64,000 nt of DNA from Sinorhizobium sp. 6-70 (GTDB lineage: Bacteria > Pseudomonadota > Alphaproteobacteria > Rhizobiales > Rhizobiaceae): positions 289,222 to 353,221 of the forward strand of contig NZ_JASKLS010000006.1 of NCBI RefSeq assembly GCF_030124375.1, in the 5' to 3' direction. A model generated the notes under the pieces. That model was not told the origin of the DNA, did not search any database, and was given only the letters and a program-made list of their open reading frames with translations. The position numbers and the translations under genes were made by a program. Positions 44,393 to 52,083 of the stretch are shown here, one piece after another; the stretch's first letter is position 1; each line of letters begins with the position of its first letter.

Positions 44393-46117
44393 ATGAGCGA
44401 AAAGAAAAAGGAACTGAGAAGCCGCCACTGGTATGGCGGAACGCACAAGGACGGCTTCATCCATCGGTCCTGGATGAAAAACCAGGGGTTCCCGGATCAC
44501 GCTTTCGACGGGCGCCCGATCATCGGCATCTGCAACACCTGGTCCGAGCTCACCCCCTGCAACAGCCATCTGCGCGTTTTGGCCGAAGGCGTCAAACGCG
44601 GCGTCTGGGAGGCCGGCGGTTTTCCGGTCGAGTTCCCTGTTTCCTCGCTTGGCGAGACGCAGATGCGCCCGACCGCCATGCTTTTCCGCAACCTTCTGGC
44701 GATGGACGTCGAAGAGGCGATCCGCGCTCATGGGATCGACGGCGTGGTGCTGCTCGGCGGCTGCGACAAGACAACCCCGGGCCAGTTGATGGGCGCCGCC
44801 TCCGTCGACCTGCCGACGATCGTCGTTTCCTCCGGGCCGATGCTGAACGGCAAGTGGAAGGGGAAGGACATCGGCTCGGGCACGGATGTATGGAAATTTT
44901 CAGAAGCCGTGCGGGCCGGCGAAATGAGCCTGCAGGAATTCATGGCTGCCGAAAGCGGAATGTCGCGTTCGCCCGGCGTCTGCATGACGATGGGCACTGC
45001 AACGACGATGGCCTCGGTGGTGGAAGCGATGGGCCTTTCGCTCCCCACCAACGCGGCCCTTCCTGCTGTAGACGCGCGCCGCATGGCGCTCGCACACATG
45101 ACCGGCAAGCGGATCGTCGAGATGGTGCACGAGGACCTTCGGCTGTCGAAAATCCTGACGAAGAAGAACTTCGAGAACGGCATTATCGCAAACGCCGCCG
45201 TCGGCGGATCGACGAACGCCGTCGTGCACATGCTCGCGATTGCCGGACGCGCCGGGGTCGACCTCTGTCTCGACGACTTCGATCGCGTCGGCGGCCAGGT
45301 CCCCTGCATCGTCAACTGCATGCCATCGGGCAAGTATCTCATCGAGGACCTCGCCTATGCGGGCGGGCTCCCGGCGGTGATGAACCGTATCCGACATCTG
45401 CTCCATGCAGACGCGCCGACGGTTTTTGGCGTGCCGATCAGCAAATATTGGGAAGGTGCCGAGGTCTACAATGACGACGTCATCCGCCCGCTCGATAACC
45501 CGCTGCGCGCCGCCGCCGGCATTCGCGTGCTGAAGGGCAATCTCGCCCCGAACGGGGCGGTCATAAAGCCGTCGGCAGCGAGCGAGCACCTGCTCGCGCA
45601 CGAGGGCCCGGCCTACGTCTTCGAGACAATCGAAGACCTCAAGGCCAAGATCGACGATCCGGACCTGCCGGTAACCGAGGATACGATTCTCGTGCTCAAG
45701 GGCTGCGGCCCGAAGGGTTATCCCGGCATGGCGGAAGTCGGCAACATGCCGATCCCGCGCCGGCTGGTCGAAAAGGGCGTTCGCGACATGGTGCGCGTTT
45801 CGGATGCGCGCATGTCGGGCACCGCCTTCGGCACCGTGGTCCTGCACGTGAGCCCGGAGGCAAATGCGGGCGGTCCGCTTGCGATCGTGAAGACCGGCGA
45901 CCGCATCCGCCTCGATGCCATGAAGGGCGAGTTGAACCTTCTGATCAGCGAGGAGGAGTTCGCGGCGCGCATGGCCGCCTGGCTGCCGCCGGAGCAGAAA
46001 TGGCAACGCGGCTACTACAAGCTTTATCACGAGACCGTGCTGCAGGCCGACAAGGGCGCCGACCTCGACTTCCTCGTCGGCAAGAGCGGCAGCGACGTGC
46101 AACGCGAGAGCCATTAG
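44393..46117 (+). CDS. IlvD/Edd-family aldonate dehydratase
   Basis: A 574-residue dehydratase. Cluster ligands fit the [2Fe-2S] arabinonate-dehydratase pattern: Cys56 (LTPCNSH), Cys124 (GGCDKTTPG) and Cys197 (GVCMTMGTAT). The catalytic Ser is in DARMSGTAFG. It closely resembles L-arabinonate/D-galactonate dehydratases of rhizobia and is less like IlvD itself. It supplies the 2-keto-3-deoxyaldonate for DgoK. GGAGG precedes the ATG. The TAG stop is the first three bases of a family B repeat. Substrate, arabinonate versus galactonate, is uncertain; the DgoK/DgoA context favours galactonate. Confidence 0.92.
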   Translation: MSEKKKELRSRHWYGGTHKDGFIHRSWMKNQGFPDHAFDGRPIIGICNTWSELTPCNSHLRVLAEGVKRGVWEAGGFPVEFPVSSLGETQMRPTAMLFRNLLAMDVEEAIRAHGIDGVVLLGGCDKTTPGQLMGAASVDLPTIVVSSGPMLNGKWKGKDIGSGTDVWKFSEAVRAGEMSLQEFMAAESGMSRSPGVCMTMGTATTMASVVEAMGLSLPTNAALPAVDARRMALAHMTGKRIVEMVHEDLRLSKILTKKNFENGIIANAAVGGSTNAVVHMLAIAGRAGVDLCLDDFDRVGGQVPCIVNCMPSGKYLIEDLAYAGGLPAVMNRIRHLLHADAPTVFGVPISKYWEGAEVYNDDVIRPLDNPLRAAAGIRVLKGNLAPNGAVIKPSAASEHLLAHEGPAYVFETIEDLKAKIDDPDLPVTEDTILVLKGCGPKGYPGMAEVGNMPIPRRLVEKGVRDMVRVSDARMSGTAFGTVVLHVSPEANAGGPLAIVKTGDRIRLDAMKGELNLLISEEEFAARMAAWLPPEQKWQRGYYKLYHETVLQADKGADLDFLVGKSGSDVQRESH

Positions 46118-46214
46118 ATCATTTCATTGTTCCATTGAAACAGTGAAATGATCTAACTCTTTGAAACTACGCAATCCGGACGGAAAACCGTTACAAACTT
46201 TTCCTGGAATTACT
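46115..46214 (-). repeat. Family B palindromic repeat, reverse, supplying a stop codon
   Basis: TAGATCATTTCATTG...AGTGAAATGATCTA (46115-46155) followed by CGCAATCCGGACGGAAAACCG and TTTTCCTGGAATTAC. The element's first three bases are the stop codon of the dehydratase gene. Confidence 0.85.
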
Positions 46215-46294
46215 CCGTGCGCGATGAGGAAAGATGCGTGCGGTTTTCCGTCCGCATCCCGCTCCGGCTTATTAAAATCATCGTGATCCGAGAC
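46215..46294 (+). repeat. Shortened family D repeat
   Basis: GCGATGAGGAAAGATGCGTG, CGGTTTTCCGTCCGC, CGGCTTATTA and AAATCATCGTGATC follow the element at 10808-10917 with an internal deletion. It directly joins the family B copy, giving a mosaic. The remaining gap to 46691 has the EcfG-type promoter and otherwise nothing recognised. Confidence 0.6.
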
Positions 46295-46582
46295 GTCATC
46301 AGACGCTACCACCGCAACCCATTTACCGGCAGAACTTCAAGATCCCGGGATCAATCTCTATCCGGGATCTATAAAATGACTTTCGTCGCTATCTCAAGTA
46401 TTCCCCAAGGATGGCCGGAGAACACATGCCAGCCAGTCTAGATTTAGCTACACCTAAACAAAGAAACAACTTTATTAGCCGACTTTGCGAAATACAGTGA
46501 CCGGCCGATCGATGCTGCCAAGACAAAGTGTCCCAAGGTAGAATCGTCGTCATTGCCTTGTACGGACGTTTGCATTTTTTAC

Positions 46583-46607
46583 GGAACTGATTTCGCTGCC
46601 GGACGTT
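46583..46607 (+). promoter_or_regulatory. EcfG/RpoE2-type stress promoter
   Basis: GGAAC (46583-46587) and CGTT (46604-46607) are separated by 16 bases, matching the alphaproteobacterial general-stress sigma factor pattern GGAAC-N16/17-CGTT. It lies 85 bp before the PRC-barrel gene. Confidence 0.6.
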
Positions 46608-46691
46608 GCTTGAGTATCACCAGCGCGGCGGGGCATGCCGCCCGCCAACGCCGCGGGGGTGATCGACAACGTCAACGAAAGGCAGTCTGAT

Positions 46692-47327
46692 ATGACAAAG
46701 AAACTTGTATCTTCCGTTGCGGCTGGCGCGCTTCTCGTGGGCGTTACCTTCGCCCCGACAAGTTTCGCGCAGCAGACAACCACCCCGCCTCCGGCCGATC
46801 CGGCAGCACCCACGCAGACGCAGCCCGGTGGCACGACCCCGCCTGCCACGGAGCCTCCGGCCGACCAGGCTCAGACTCCTCCACCCGCTGAAAAACCTGC
46901 GGATACTGCGGCCGCTAAATCGGACTATCTGACCGAGCAGGCCGACGATCAGATCGCTACCAGTACTTATGTAGGCCAATCGGTTTACAATGCCGCCGAT
47001 GAAAGCATCGGCGAGATTAACGATCTGATCATCAAGAAGGACGGTGGTGTCGAAGCAGCCGTGATCGGTGTTGGCGGCTTCCTCGGAATTGGCGAGAAGA
47101 ACGTTGCTGTCCCGTTCGACCGGATCGAGATTTCCGAGCAGGCCGATACAGCAGCGCTGAAGCTGACCACGACCGAAACGGCCGACACGCTGAAGGCAGC
47201 GCCGGAGTTCAAGACGAAATCGCAGATGATGGCGGAGCGCAATGCAGCGCAGCCGGTAGACACATCGACGACCTCGTCGACCGGTACAACGCCGGCAACA
47301 CCGACGCAGCCGTCACCTCAGCAGTAA
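46692..47327 (+). CDS. Exported PRC-barrel protein
   Basis: A 211-residue protein: signal peptide about 1-26 (KLVSSVAAGALLVGVTFAPTSFA), a Pro/Thr/Gln-rich linker (about 27-75), a PRC-barrel domain (STYVGQSVYNAADESIGEINDLI; AAVIGVGGFLGIGEKNVAVPF) and a low-complexity Thr/Pro tail. PRC-barrel proteins of this layout are abundant stress-associated envelope proteins in rhizobia; function is unknown. ATG 46692 has AAAGG upstream. An EcfG-type promoter and a terminator frame it as a single gene. Confidence 0.88.
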   Translation: MTKKLVSSVAAGALLVGVTFAPTSFAQQTTTPPPADPAAPTQTQPGGTTPPATEPPADQAQTPPPAEKPADTAAAKSDYLTEQADDQIATSTYVGQSVYNAADESIGEINDLIIKKDGGVEAAVIGVGGFLGIGEKNVAVPFDRIEISEQADTAALKLTTTETADTLKAAPEFKTKSQMMAERNAAQPVDTSTTSSTGTTPATPTQPSPQQ

Positions 47328-47363
47328 ACTGAACACGGAGCGGGACATCTCGCTCTCAGCCTG

Positions 47364-47390
47364 AAAAGCGGCGCGATGCGCCGCTTTTTT
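47364..47390. terminator. Bidirectional terminator
   Basis: AAAAGCGGCGC (47364-47374) pairs with GCGCCGCTTTT (47378-47388), loop GAT, with A and T runs on either side. It separates the convergent PRC-barrel and flavin-oxidoreductase genes. Confidence 0.9.
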
Positions 47391-47396
47391 ATGGCC

Positions 47397-49445
47397 TCAG
47401 AACAGAACGCCGTATCTCAATGCATCGTAGATGCCCGCATGGATATTGCGGCTCGCCACCGCGTCGCCGATCCGAAAGAGGTCGAACGTCCCCTCGGGAT
47501 TGCGCACGGCAATCGGGTCTTCGCGACGGATAAGAGCCTTGTAGTCGACTGCGCCAAGGTTGCGGGACAGTGGCTTGAGATCGAGATAGAGGTCGGCCAT
47601 CGGCACAGTGCCATGCTCGACCACCACCTGCGCCACCCGACGCTCGATCGAAGCGGTCTTCGAAAAATCCGAAAACAAGGTCGCAACCAGCGAATTGCCG
47701 TCGCGTCTTACCGATTTCAGCCGCGTGTTGATCGTTACCCGCACATTCTTCTCGGCGAAGATCTTCGCATAGGGAACATGGTTCATCCCGCCGATCTCGG
47801 GCGCGAACATGCGCTCTGGCGAAACGATTTCGAGTTCGATGCCCGCCCTGGCTATCAGTTCGGCAGCAGTCATGCCGCTGTGCGCGCCGTTGTCGTCATA
47901 GAGCAGAACCGGTCCCTCGGGCTTCACCGCACCCGCGATGATATCCCAGCTCGAAACGACGAGGTCGCCGCCTGTCTCAAGCGCGGGATTCTGGGCGATG
48001 CCGCCGGTGGCAACGACAACGAGATCCGGCTCGCGCGCCAGCACGTCCTCCACGCCGGCGAAGACGTTGTAATGGATCGGAACGCCGAGCCGCCCAAGTT
48101 CGGAAAGCCGCCAGTCGACAATGCCGATCATTTCCTTGCGACGCGGGTTTCGCGCCGCAAGCAGGATCTGGCCGCCGGCTTCGCTGGTTGCCTCCAGAAG
48201 CTGGACCGAATGACCACGCTCGGCGAGCACGCGCGCCGCCTCGAGGCCGGCGGGTCCCGCCCCGACGACAACCGCACGCCGGCGGGCGCCGTCGCTTTTC
48301 GAGATGACGTGCGGCACGATCGCCTCGCGTCCGGTGGCCGCGTTGTGGATACAAAGCGCGCCTCCGCCTTCATAGATGCGGTCGAGACAGTATGTCGCGC
48401 CGACGCAGGGACGGATCTCGGCCTCGCGCCCTTCTTCGATCTTCCTGACGATATACGGGTCGGCGATGTGAGCGCGCGTCATGCCGACCATGTCGAGCTT
48501 GCCCTCGGCGATCGCATGCCGCGCCGTCGCCACATCGGCGATGCGGGCGGCATGGAACACCGGAAATTGCGTCGCTGCGCGAACCTCTCCGGCAAAATCG
48601 AGATGCGGCGAGGCAGCCATGCCCTGGATCGGGATCACCTTGGTGAGCGGGGCGTCGTGCTCGAGATGGCCGCGAATGATGTTCAGGAAGTCGATCTTGC
48701 CGGAAGCGGCGAGTCGCCTCGCGATCTCCACACCGTCCTCCTTTGACAGGCCCTTGTCCCAGTCTTCGTCCGCGACCATGCGCGTGCCGACGATGAAATC
48801 CGGACCAACCGCCTTGCGCACGGCGTCAACAACCAGATTCATGAAGCGCAGGCGATTGTCGAGCGAGCCGCCATATTCGTCGTTACGATGATTGGTGGCT
48901 GGCGACCAGAAGCTATCGATCAGGTGGCCATAGGCCTCGATTTCGATACCGTCGAGACCGGCGGCCTGCACGCGACTGGCCGCCGCTGCATAGTCGCTCA
49001 CGATCCGCTCGATATCCCACTCCTCGATTTCCTTCGGAAACGACCGGTGCGCCGGTTCCCGGACGGGAGAGGCGCTCAGCACCGGCAGCCAGTCACCCTT
49101 GTTCCAGCTTGTGCGGCGACCGAGATGGGTCAACTGGATCATGACCGCAGTGCCGTACTCGTGACAGTCGTCGGCGATCTTCTTGAGCCAGGGCACGATT
49201 TCATCGGCATAAGCATGGAGATTTCCGAAAGCCGGCGGAGAGTCCTCGGAAACGATCGCCGATCCGGCCGTCATCGTCAGCGCTATTCCGCCCTTGGCCT
49301 TTTCCAGATGGTAGAGCCGATAGCGGTCCTTCGGCATGCCGTCTTCGGAATAGGCCGGCTCATGGGCCGTCGACATGATCCGGTTCTTGAGGGTCAAGTG
49401 CTTTAGACGATAAGGCTGGACCAGCGGGTCCTTCGAGAGGGTCAT
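47397..49445 (-). CDS. Old-yellow-enzyme/FAD demethylase (N-methylproline or dimethylglycine demethylase-like)
   Basis: A 682-residue flavoprotein: N-terminal FMN TIM barrel (about 1-340; GIEIEAYGHLIDSFWSPATN, TRMVADEDWDKG) and C-terminal Rossmann FAD/NAD domains (VVVGAGPAGLEAARVLAERG at about 394-413; DDNGAHSGMTAAELIARAG). It belongs to the trimethylamine dehydrogenase/2,4-dienoyl-CoA reductase class. The Fe-S site keeps Cys347, Cys353 and Cys365 but has Ala350 where the class has a fourth Cys. It follows the MttB-type gene by 28 bp and probably works on the same N-methylated compound. Confidence 0.9.
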   Translation of the reverse strand: MTLSKDPLVQPYRLKHLTLKNRIMSTAHEPAYSEDGMPKDRYRLYHLEKAKGGIALTMTAGSAIVSEDSPPAFGNLHAYADEIVPWLKKIADDCHEYGTAVMIQLTHLGRRTSWNKGDWLPVLSASPVREPAHRSFPKEIEEWDIERIVSDYAAAASRVQAAGLDGIEIEAYGHLIDSFWSPATNHRNDEYGGSLDNRLRFMNLVVDAVRKAVGPDFIVGTRMVADEDWDKGLSKEDGVEIARRLAASGKIDFLNIIRGHLEHDAPLTKVIPIQGMAASPHLDFAGEVRAATQFPVFHAARIADVATARHAIAEGKLDMVGMTRAHIADPYIVRKIEEGREAEIRPCVGATYCLDRIYEGGGALCIHNAATGREAIVPHVISKSDGARRRAVVVGAGPAGLEAARVLAERGHSVQLLEATSEAGGQILLAARNPRRKEMIGIVDWRLSELGRLGVPIHYNVFAGVEDVLAREPDLVVVATGGIAQNPALETGGDLVVSSWDIIAGAVKPEGPVLLYDDNGAHSGMTAAELIARAGIELEIVSPERMFAPEIGGMNHVPYAKIFAEKNVRVTINTRLKSVRRDGNSLVATLFSDFSKTASIERRVAQVVVEHGTVPMADLYLDLKPLSRNLGAVDYKALIRREDPIAVRNPEGTFDLFRIGDAVASRNIHAGIYDALRYGVLF

Positions 49446-49473
49446 TCAACGGTCCTTGAGGCTTTCAAGCCGG

Positions 49474-51021
49474 TCAGTACCAGGCGTCGGGCATGCTGTT
49501 TTTCCGGCTGGCGACATAGTCCGCCAGAGCCTCGTCGATTGCTATATCCAGAGACGGCGCTTCGTATTCGGCAAGCGTCTTTTTCCAGTGCCGGTTGGCG
49601 CGCGTCGCCATGTCCGTCTCGCCCTGCTCGACCCACTTCTCGAACGGCTCGTTGTCGGAAAGTGCCGAGTCCCAGAACGCGGTTTGATAGTTGCGCATGG
49701 TGTGGTCACAGCCCAGAAAGTGGCTGCCCGGCCCGACCTCCAGGAAGGCGTCCATGGCAAGCGCATTGTCATCGACGACGACGCCGGCGAGATAGGAATG
49801 GAGTGCCCCGCAGAAATCGGTATCCATCACGAACTTCTCGTAGGACATGGCGAGCAGGCCATCGACGAAACCGGCGGAATGCAGGATGAAATTGGCACCG
49901 CAGTGGACTGCGGACAGCATCGACATGACGCCCTCCTGCATCGCCTGCGCATCCGGCCTCTTCGAATTGGAGAAGTTGCCGGCGCAACGCAGCGGCAAGC
50001 CCAGCCGGCGGGCAAGCTGACCGACGACCATGCTGCCGATCGCCGGCTCCGGCGTGCCGAAGGTGGGCGAGCCGGAGCGAAGCGACATCGACGAAAGGAA
50101 GTTGCCGAAGATCACCGGCGCCCCTTTTCGTTCAAGTTGCGTCAGCGCACAACCGGCGAGCGTTTCGGCATAGGACTGGGCGATGGCGCCGGCATTGGTC
50201 ACGGGCCCCATGGCCCCGCCCAGGATGAAGGGCACGATGACTGCCGCCTGATTGGCGCGCGCATAGGCGCGCAACGATTTCGTCATCGTCCCGTCCCAGA
50301 CGAGCGGCGAATTGACGTTGACGTTGCCGAGGATAACGCAATTTTTGTCGACGAAATCGGCACCGAAGAGAATGCGCGCCATCTCGATCGAATCCTCGGC
50401 GCGCTCCTCGGCCGTGATCGAGCCCATGAAGGCACGGTCGGAATATTTGATGTGGCTATAGACCATATCGAGGTGGCGCTTGTTGACCGGCACGTCGACC
50501 GGCTCGCAGATCGTTCCGCCCGAATGGTGTAGCCACGGGCTCGACTGGGCGAGCTTGATCAGATTGCGGAAATCCTCGATCGTGCCGTAGCGTCGGCCCT
50601 TGTCGAGGTCCATGACGAAGGGTGAACCATAGGCCGGGGAAAAGACGACGTTGCGGCCGCCGATCTCGACGCTGCGGGCGGGATTGCGGGCATGCTGGGT
50701 GAACTGCGACGGTGCGGAACGGACGATCTCCTTCAGCATGCCGGGCTCGAAGGTCACGCGGACGCCATCGACTTTCGCGCCGGCGCGCTTCCAATGGTCG
50801 AGTACCACAGGATCATCGCGAAACTCGATGCCGACTTCGGCGAGGATGCGATCCGCGGTCCGCTCGACGCGCTGCAGGCTTTCCTCGCCGAGAATATCGT
50901 AGGTCGGTATGTTGCGGACGATATAGGGGACGCCGAGATTGTTGCCCCCTTCCCGTCGCTGTGCTCTCGCACCTCGTGTTCTCCGAGGTGTCTCAACTGT
51001 TGCTCCCGACGTCGATTCCAT
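49474..51021 (-). CDS. MttB-family (trimethylamine methyltransferase-like) protein, non-pyrrolysine
   Basis: A 515-residue corrinoid-dependent methyltransferase family member. NVNVNSPLVWDGTMTKSLRAY and PFILGGAMGPVTNAGAIAQ are core barrel motifs. The frame has no in-frame TAG, so it is a non-pyrrolysine member like those acting on glycine betaine, proline betaine or carnitine. ATG 51021 is chosen for GGGAGG 7 bases upstream; the extra N-terminal residues of the longer frame reach the LysR-side promoter. It pairs with the flavin demethylase and a divergent LysR gene. No corrinoid protein is near. Confidence 0.88.
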   Translation of the reverse strand: MESTSGATVETPRRTRGARAQRREGGNNLGVPYIVRNIPTYDILGEESLQRVERTADRILAEVGIEFRDDPVVLDHWKRAGAKVDGVRVTFEPGMLKEIVRSAPSQFTQHARNPARSVEIGGRNVVFSPAYGSPFVMDLDKGRRYGTIEDFRNLIKLAQSSPWLHHSGGTICEPVDVPVNKRHLDMVYSHIKYSDRAFMGSITAEERAEDSIEMARILFGADFVDKNCVILGNVNVNSPLVWDGTMTKSLRAYARANQAAVIVPFILGGAMGPVTNAGAIAQSYAETLAGCALTQLERKGAPVIFGNFLSSMSLRSGSPTFGTPEPAIGSMVVGQLARRLGLPLRCAGNFSNSKRPDAQAMQEGVMSMLSAVHCGANFILHSAGFVDGLLAMSYEKFVMDTDFCGALHSYLAGVVVDDNALAMDAFLEVGPGSHFLGCDHTMRNYQTAFWDSALSDNEPFEKWVEQGETDMATRANRHWKKTLAEYEAPSLDIAIDEALADYVASRKNSMPDAWY

Positions 51022-51064
51022 TGCAAGCCTCCCATCATTTGTCATGATGCTAGTGACGATCAAG

Positions 51065-51078
51065 ACCGTTGTAACGGT
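51065..51078. promoter_or_regulatory. Palindrome ACCGTT-N2-AACGGT, probable LysR operator
   Basis: A perfect 6-bp inverted repeat in the 90-bp gap between the divergent MttB and LysR genes. A TATAAG box at 51098-51103 lies only 8 bases before the LysR start, so that mRNA may be nearly leaderless. The operator role is inferred from position. Confidence 0.5.
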
Positions 51079-51111
51079 GGAAAAATTCGACGCATGCTAT
51101 AAGCTGCATTT

Positions 51112-52083
51112 ATGGAAAACCTGCGCCGCCTCCTTCCGTCCGCCGCCAGCCTCATCGTTTTCGAGGCGGCCGGCCGCCATCAGAATTTCACCCGTGCCGC
51201 CAACGAACTCGGGATGACGCAAGCCGCCGTATCCTACGCCATCCGAGGTCTCGAGAACCAACTTGGCGTACCGCTGTTTCACCGCGTGCACCGGGCGGTC
51301 GAATTGACCGAAGCCGGCGAGAAATTCCATGCGGACGTCTCGGTCGGCCTGTCGCGGATCCAGAAATCAGCCGAAGATATCCGCTCGAAGGGCCGCGAGA
51401 CGAATGTTACCCTCGCAGCTTCCACCGCTTTCGCCTCGATGTGGATGCTTCCACGGCTGAACCGGCTACGCGAAGACTTGCCGGAAATCGATCTTCGCAT
51501 CCAGACCAGCGTGCGCGATCTCGACCTCGACGAAGAGCCGATCCCCTTGGGCATCCGTGGCGGTGATCCTGTTCACTGGCCGCGCTATCATGCCGCCCTT
51601 CTGGCCGAGGAAGTGGTCAATGCCGTCGCGACGCCCGCCTATATCGAAGCGCACGGCCTGCCGGAGACGCCGGCCGACTTGTTGCGACACAATCTCATCC
51701 ATCTCGAGGAACCCGTCCGGCGGGCCTGTGATTGGACAGAGTGGTTCGCGAGTGCGGGACTTTCCTATCCGGCCCAGGGACGACGGCTGTCGATCAACGA
51801 CTACGTGCTGGTGATCCAGGCAGTGCTTGCCGGCGAAGGAATCGCACTCGGCTGGGAGCACTTGATCGAGCGGCAGGTCCGCTCCGGTGCGCTTGTTCCG
51901 GTGGGCGGGCACGTCCTGAAGACCGGACACGCATTCTACGTCGTCTGGCCGCGGTCGCGCGAACTCAACAGCCAGGCACGACGCATCAGGGATTGGCTTT
52001 TGGACGAGGGATTGCGTGACCGCTCCGACGCGGGCGGAGCTGATGAAAGCAACCGTCAGCGGGATGCCGCGACGTCGCGATAG
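51112..52083 (+). CDS. LysR-family transcriptional regulator, GcvA-like
   Basis: A 323-residue regulator: winged helix (NFTRAANELGMTQAAVSYAIRGLENQLGVPLFHR at about residues 24-58, in two blocks NFTRAANELGMTQ and AVSYAIRGLENQLG) and a substrate-binding effector domain. It resembles GcvA-type members, often tied to glycine or methylamine metabolism. It is divergent from the MttB/demethylase pair, which is its likely target. Its 3' end overlaps the convergent c-di-GMP phosphodiesterase gene by 28 bp (52056-52083). Confidence 0.9.
   Translation: MENLRRLLPSAASLIVFEAAGRHQNFTRAANELGMTQAAVSYAIRGLENQLGVPLFHRVHRAVELTEAGEKFHADVSVGLSRIQKSAEDIRSKGRETNVTLAASTAFASMWMLPRLNRLREDLPEIDLRIQTSVRDLDLDEEPIPLGIRGGDPVHWPRYHAALLAEEVVNAVATPAYIEAHGLPETPADLLRHNLIHLEEPVRRACDWTEWFASAGLSYPAQGRRLSINDYVLVIQAVLAGEGIALGWEHLIERQVRSGALVPVGGHVLKTGHAFYVVWPRSRELNSQARRIRDWLLDEGLRDRSDAGGADESNRQRDAATSR

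Noticed and set aside
49474..51021. Pyrrolysine-type MttB with in-frame amber codon
   Set aside because: The frame is open from start to stop with no internal TAG, so pyrrolysine is not used.
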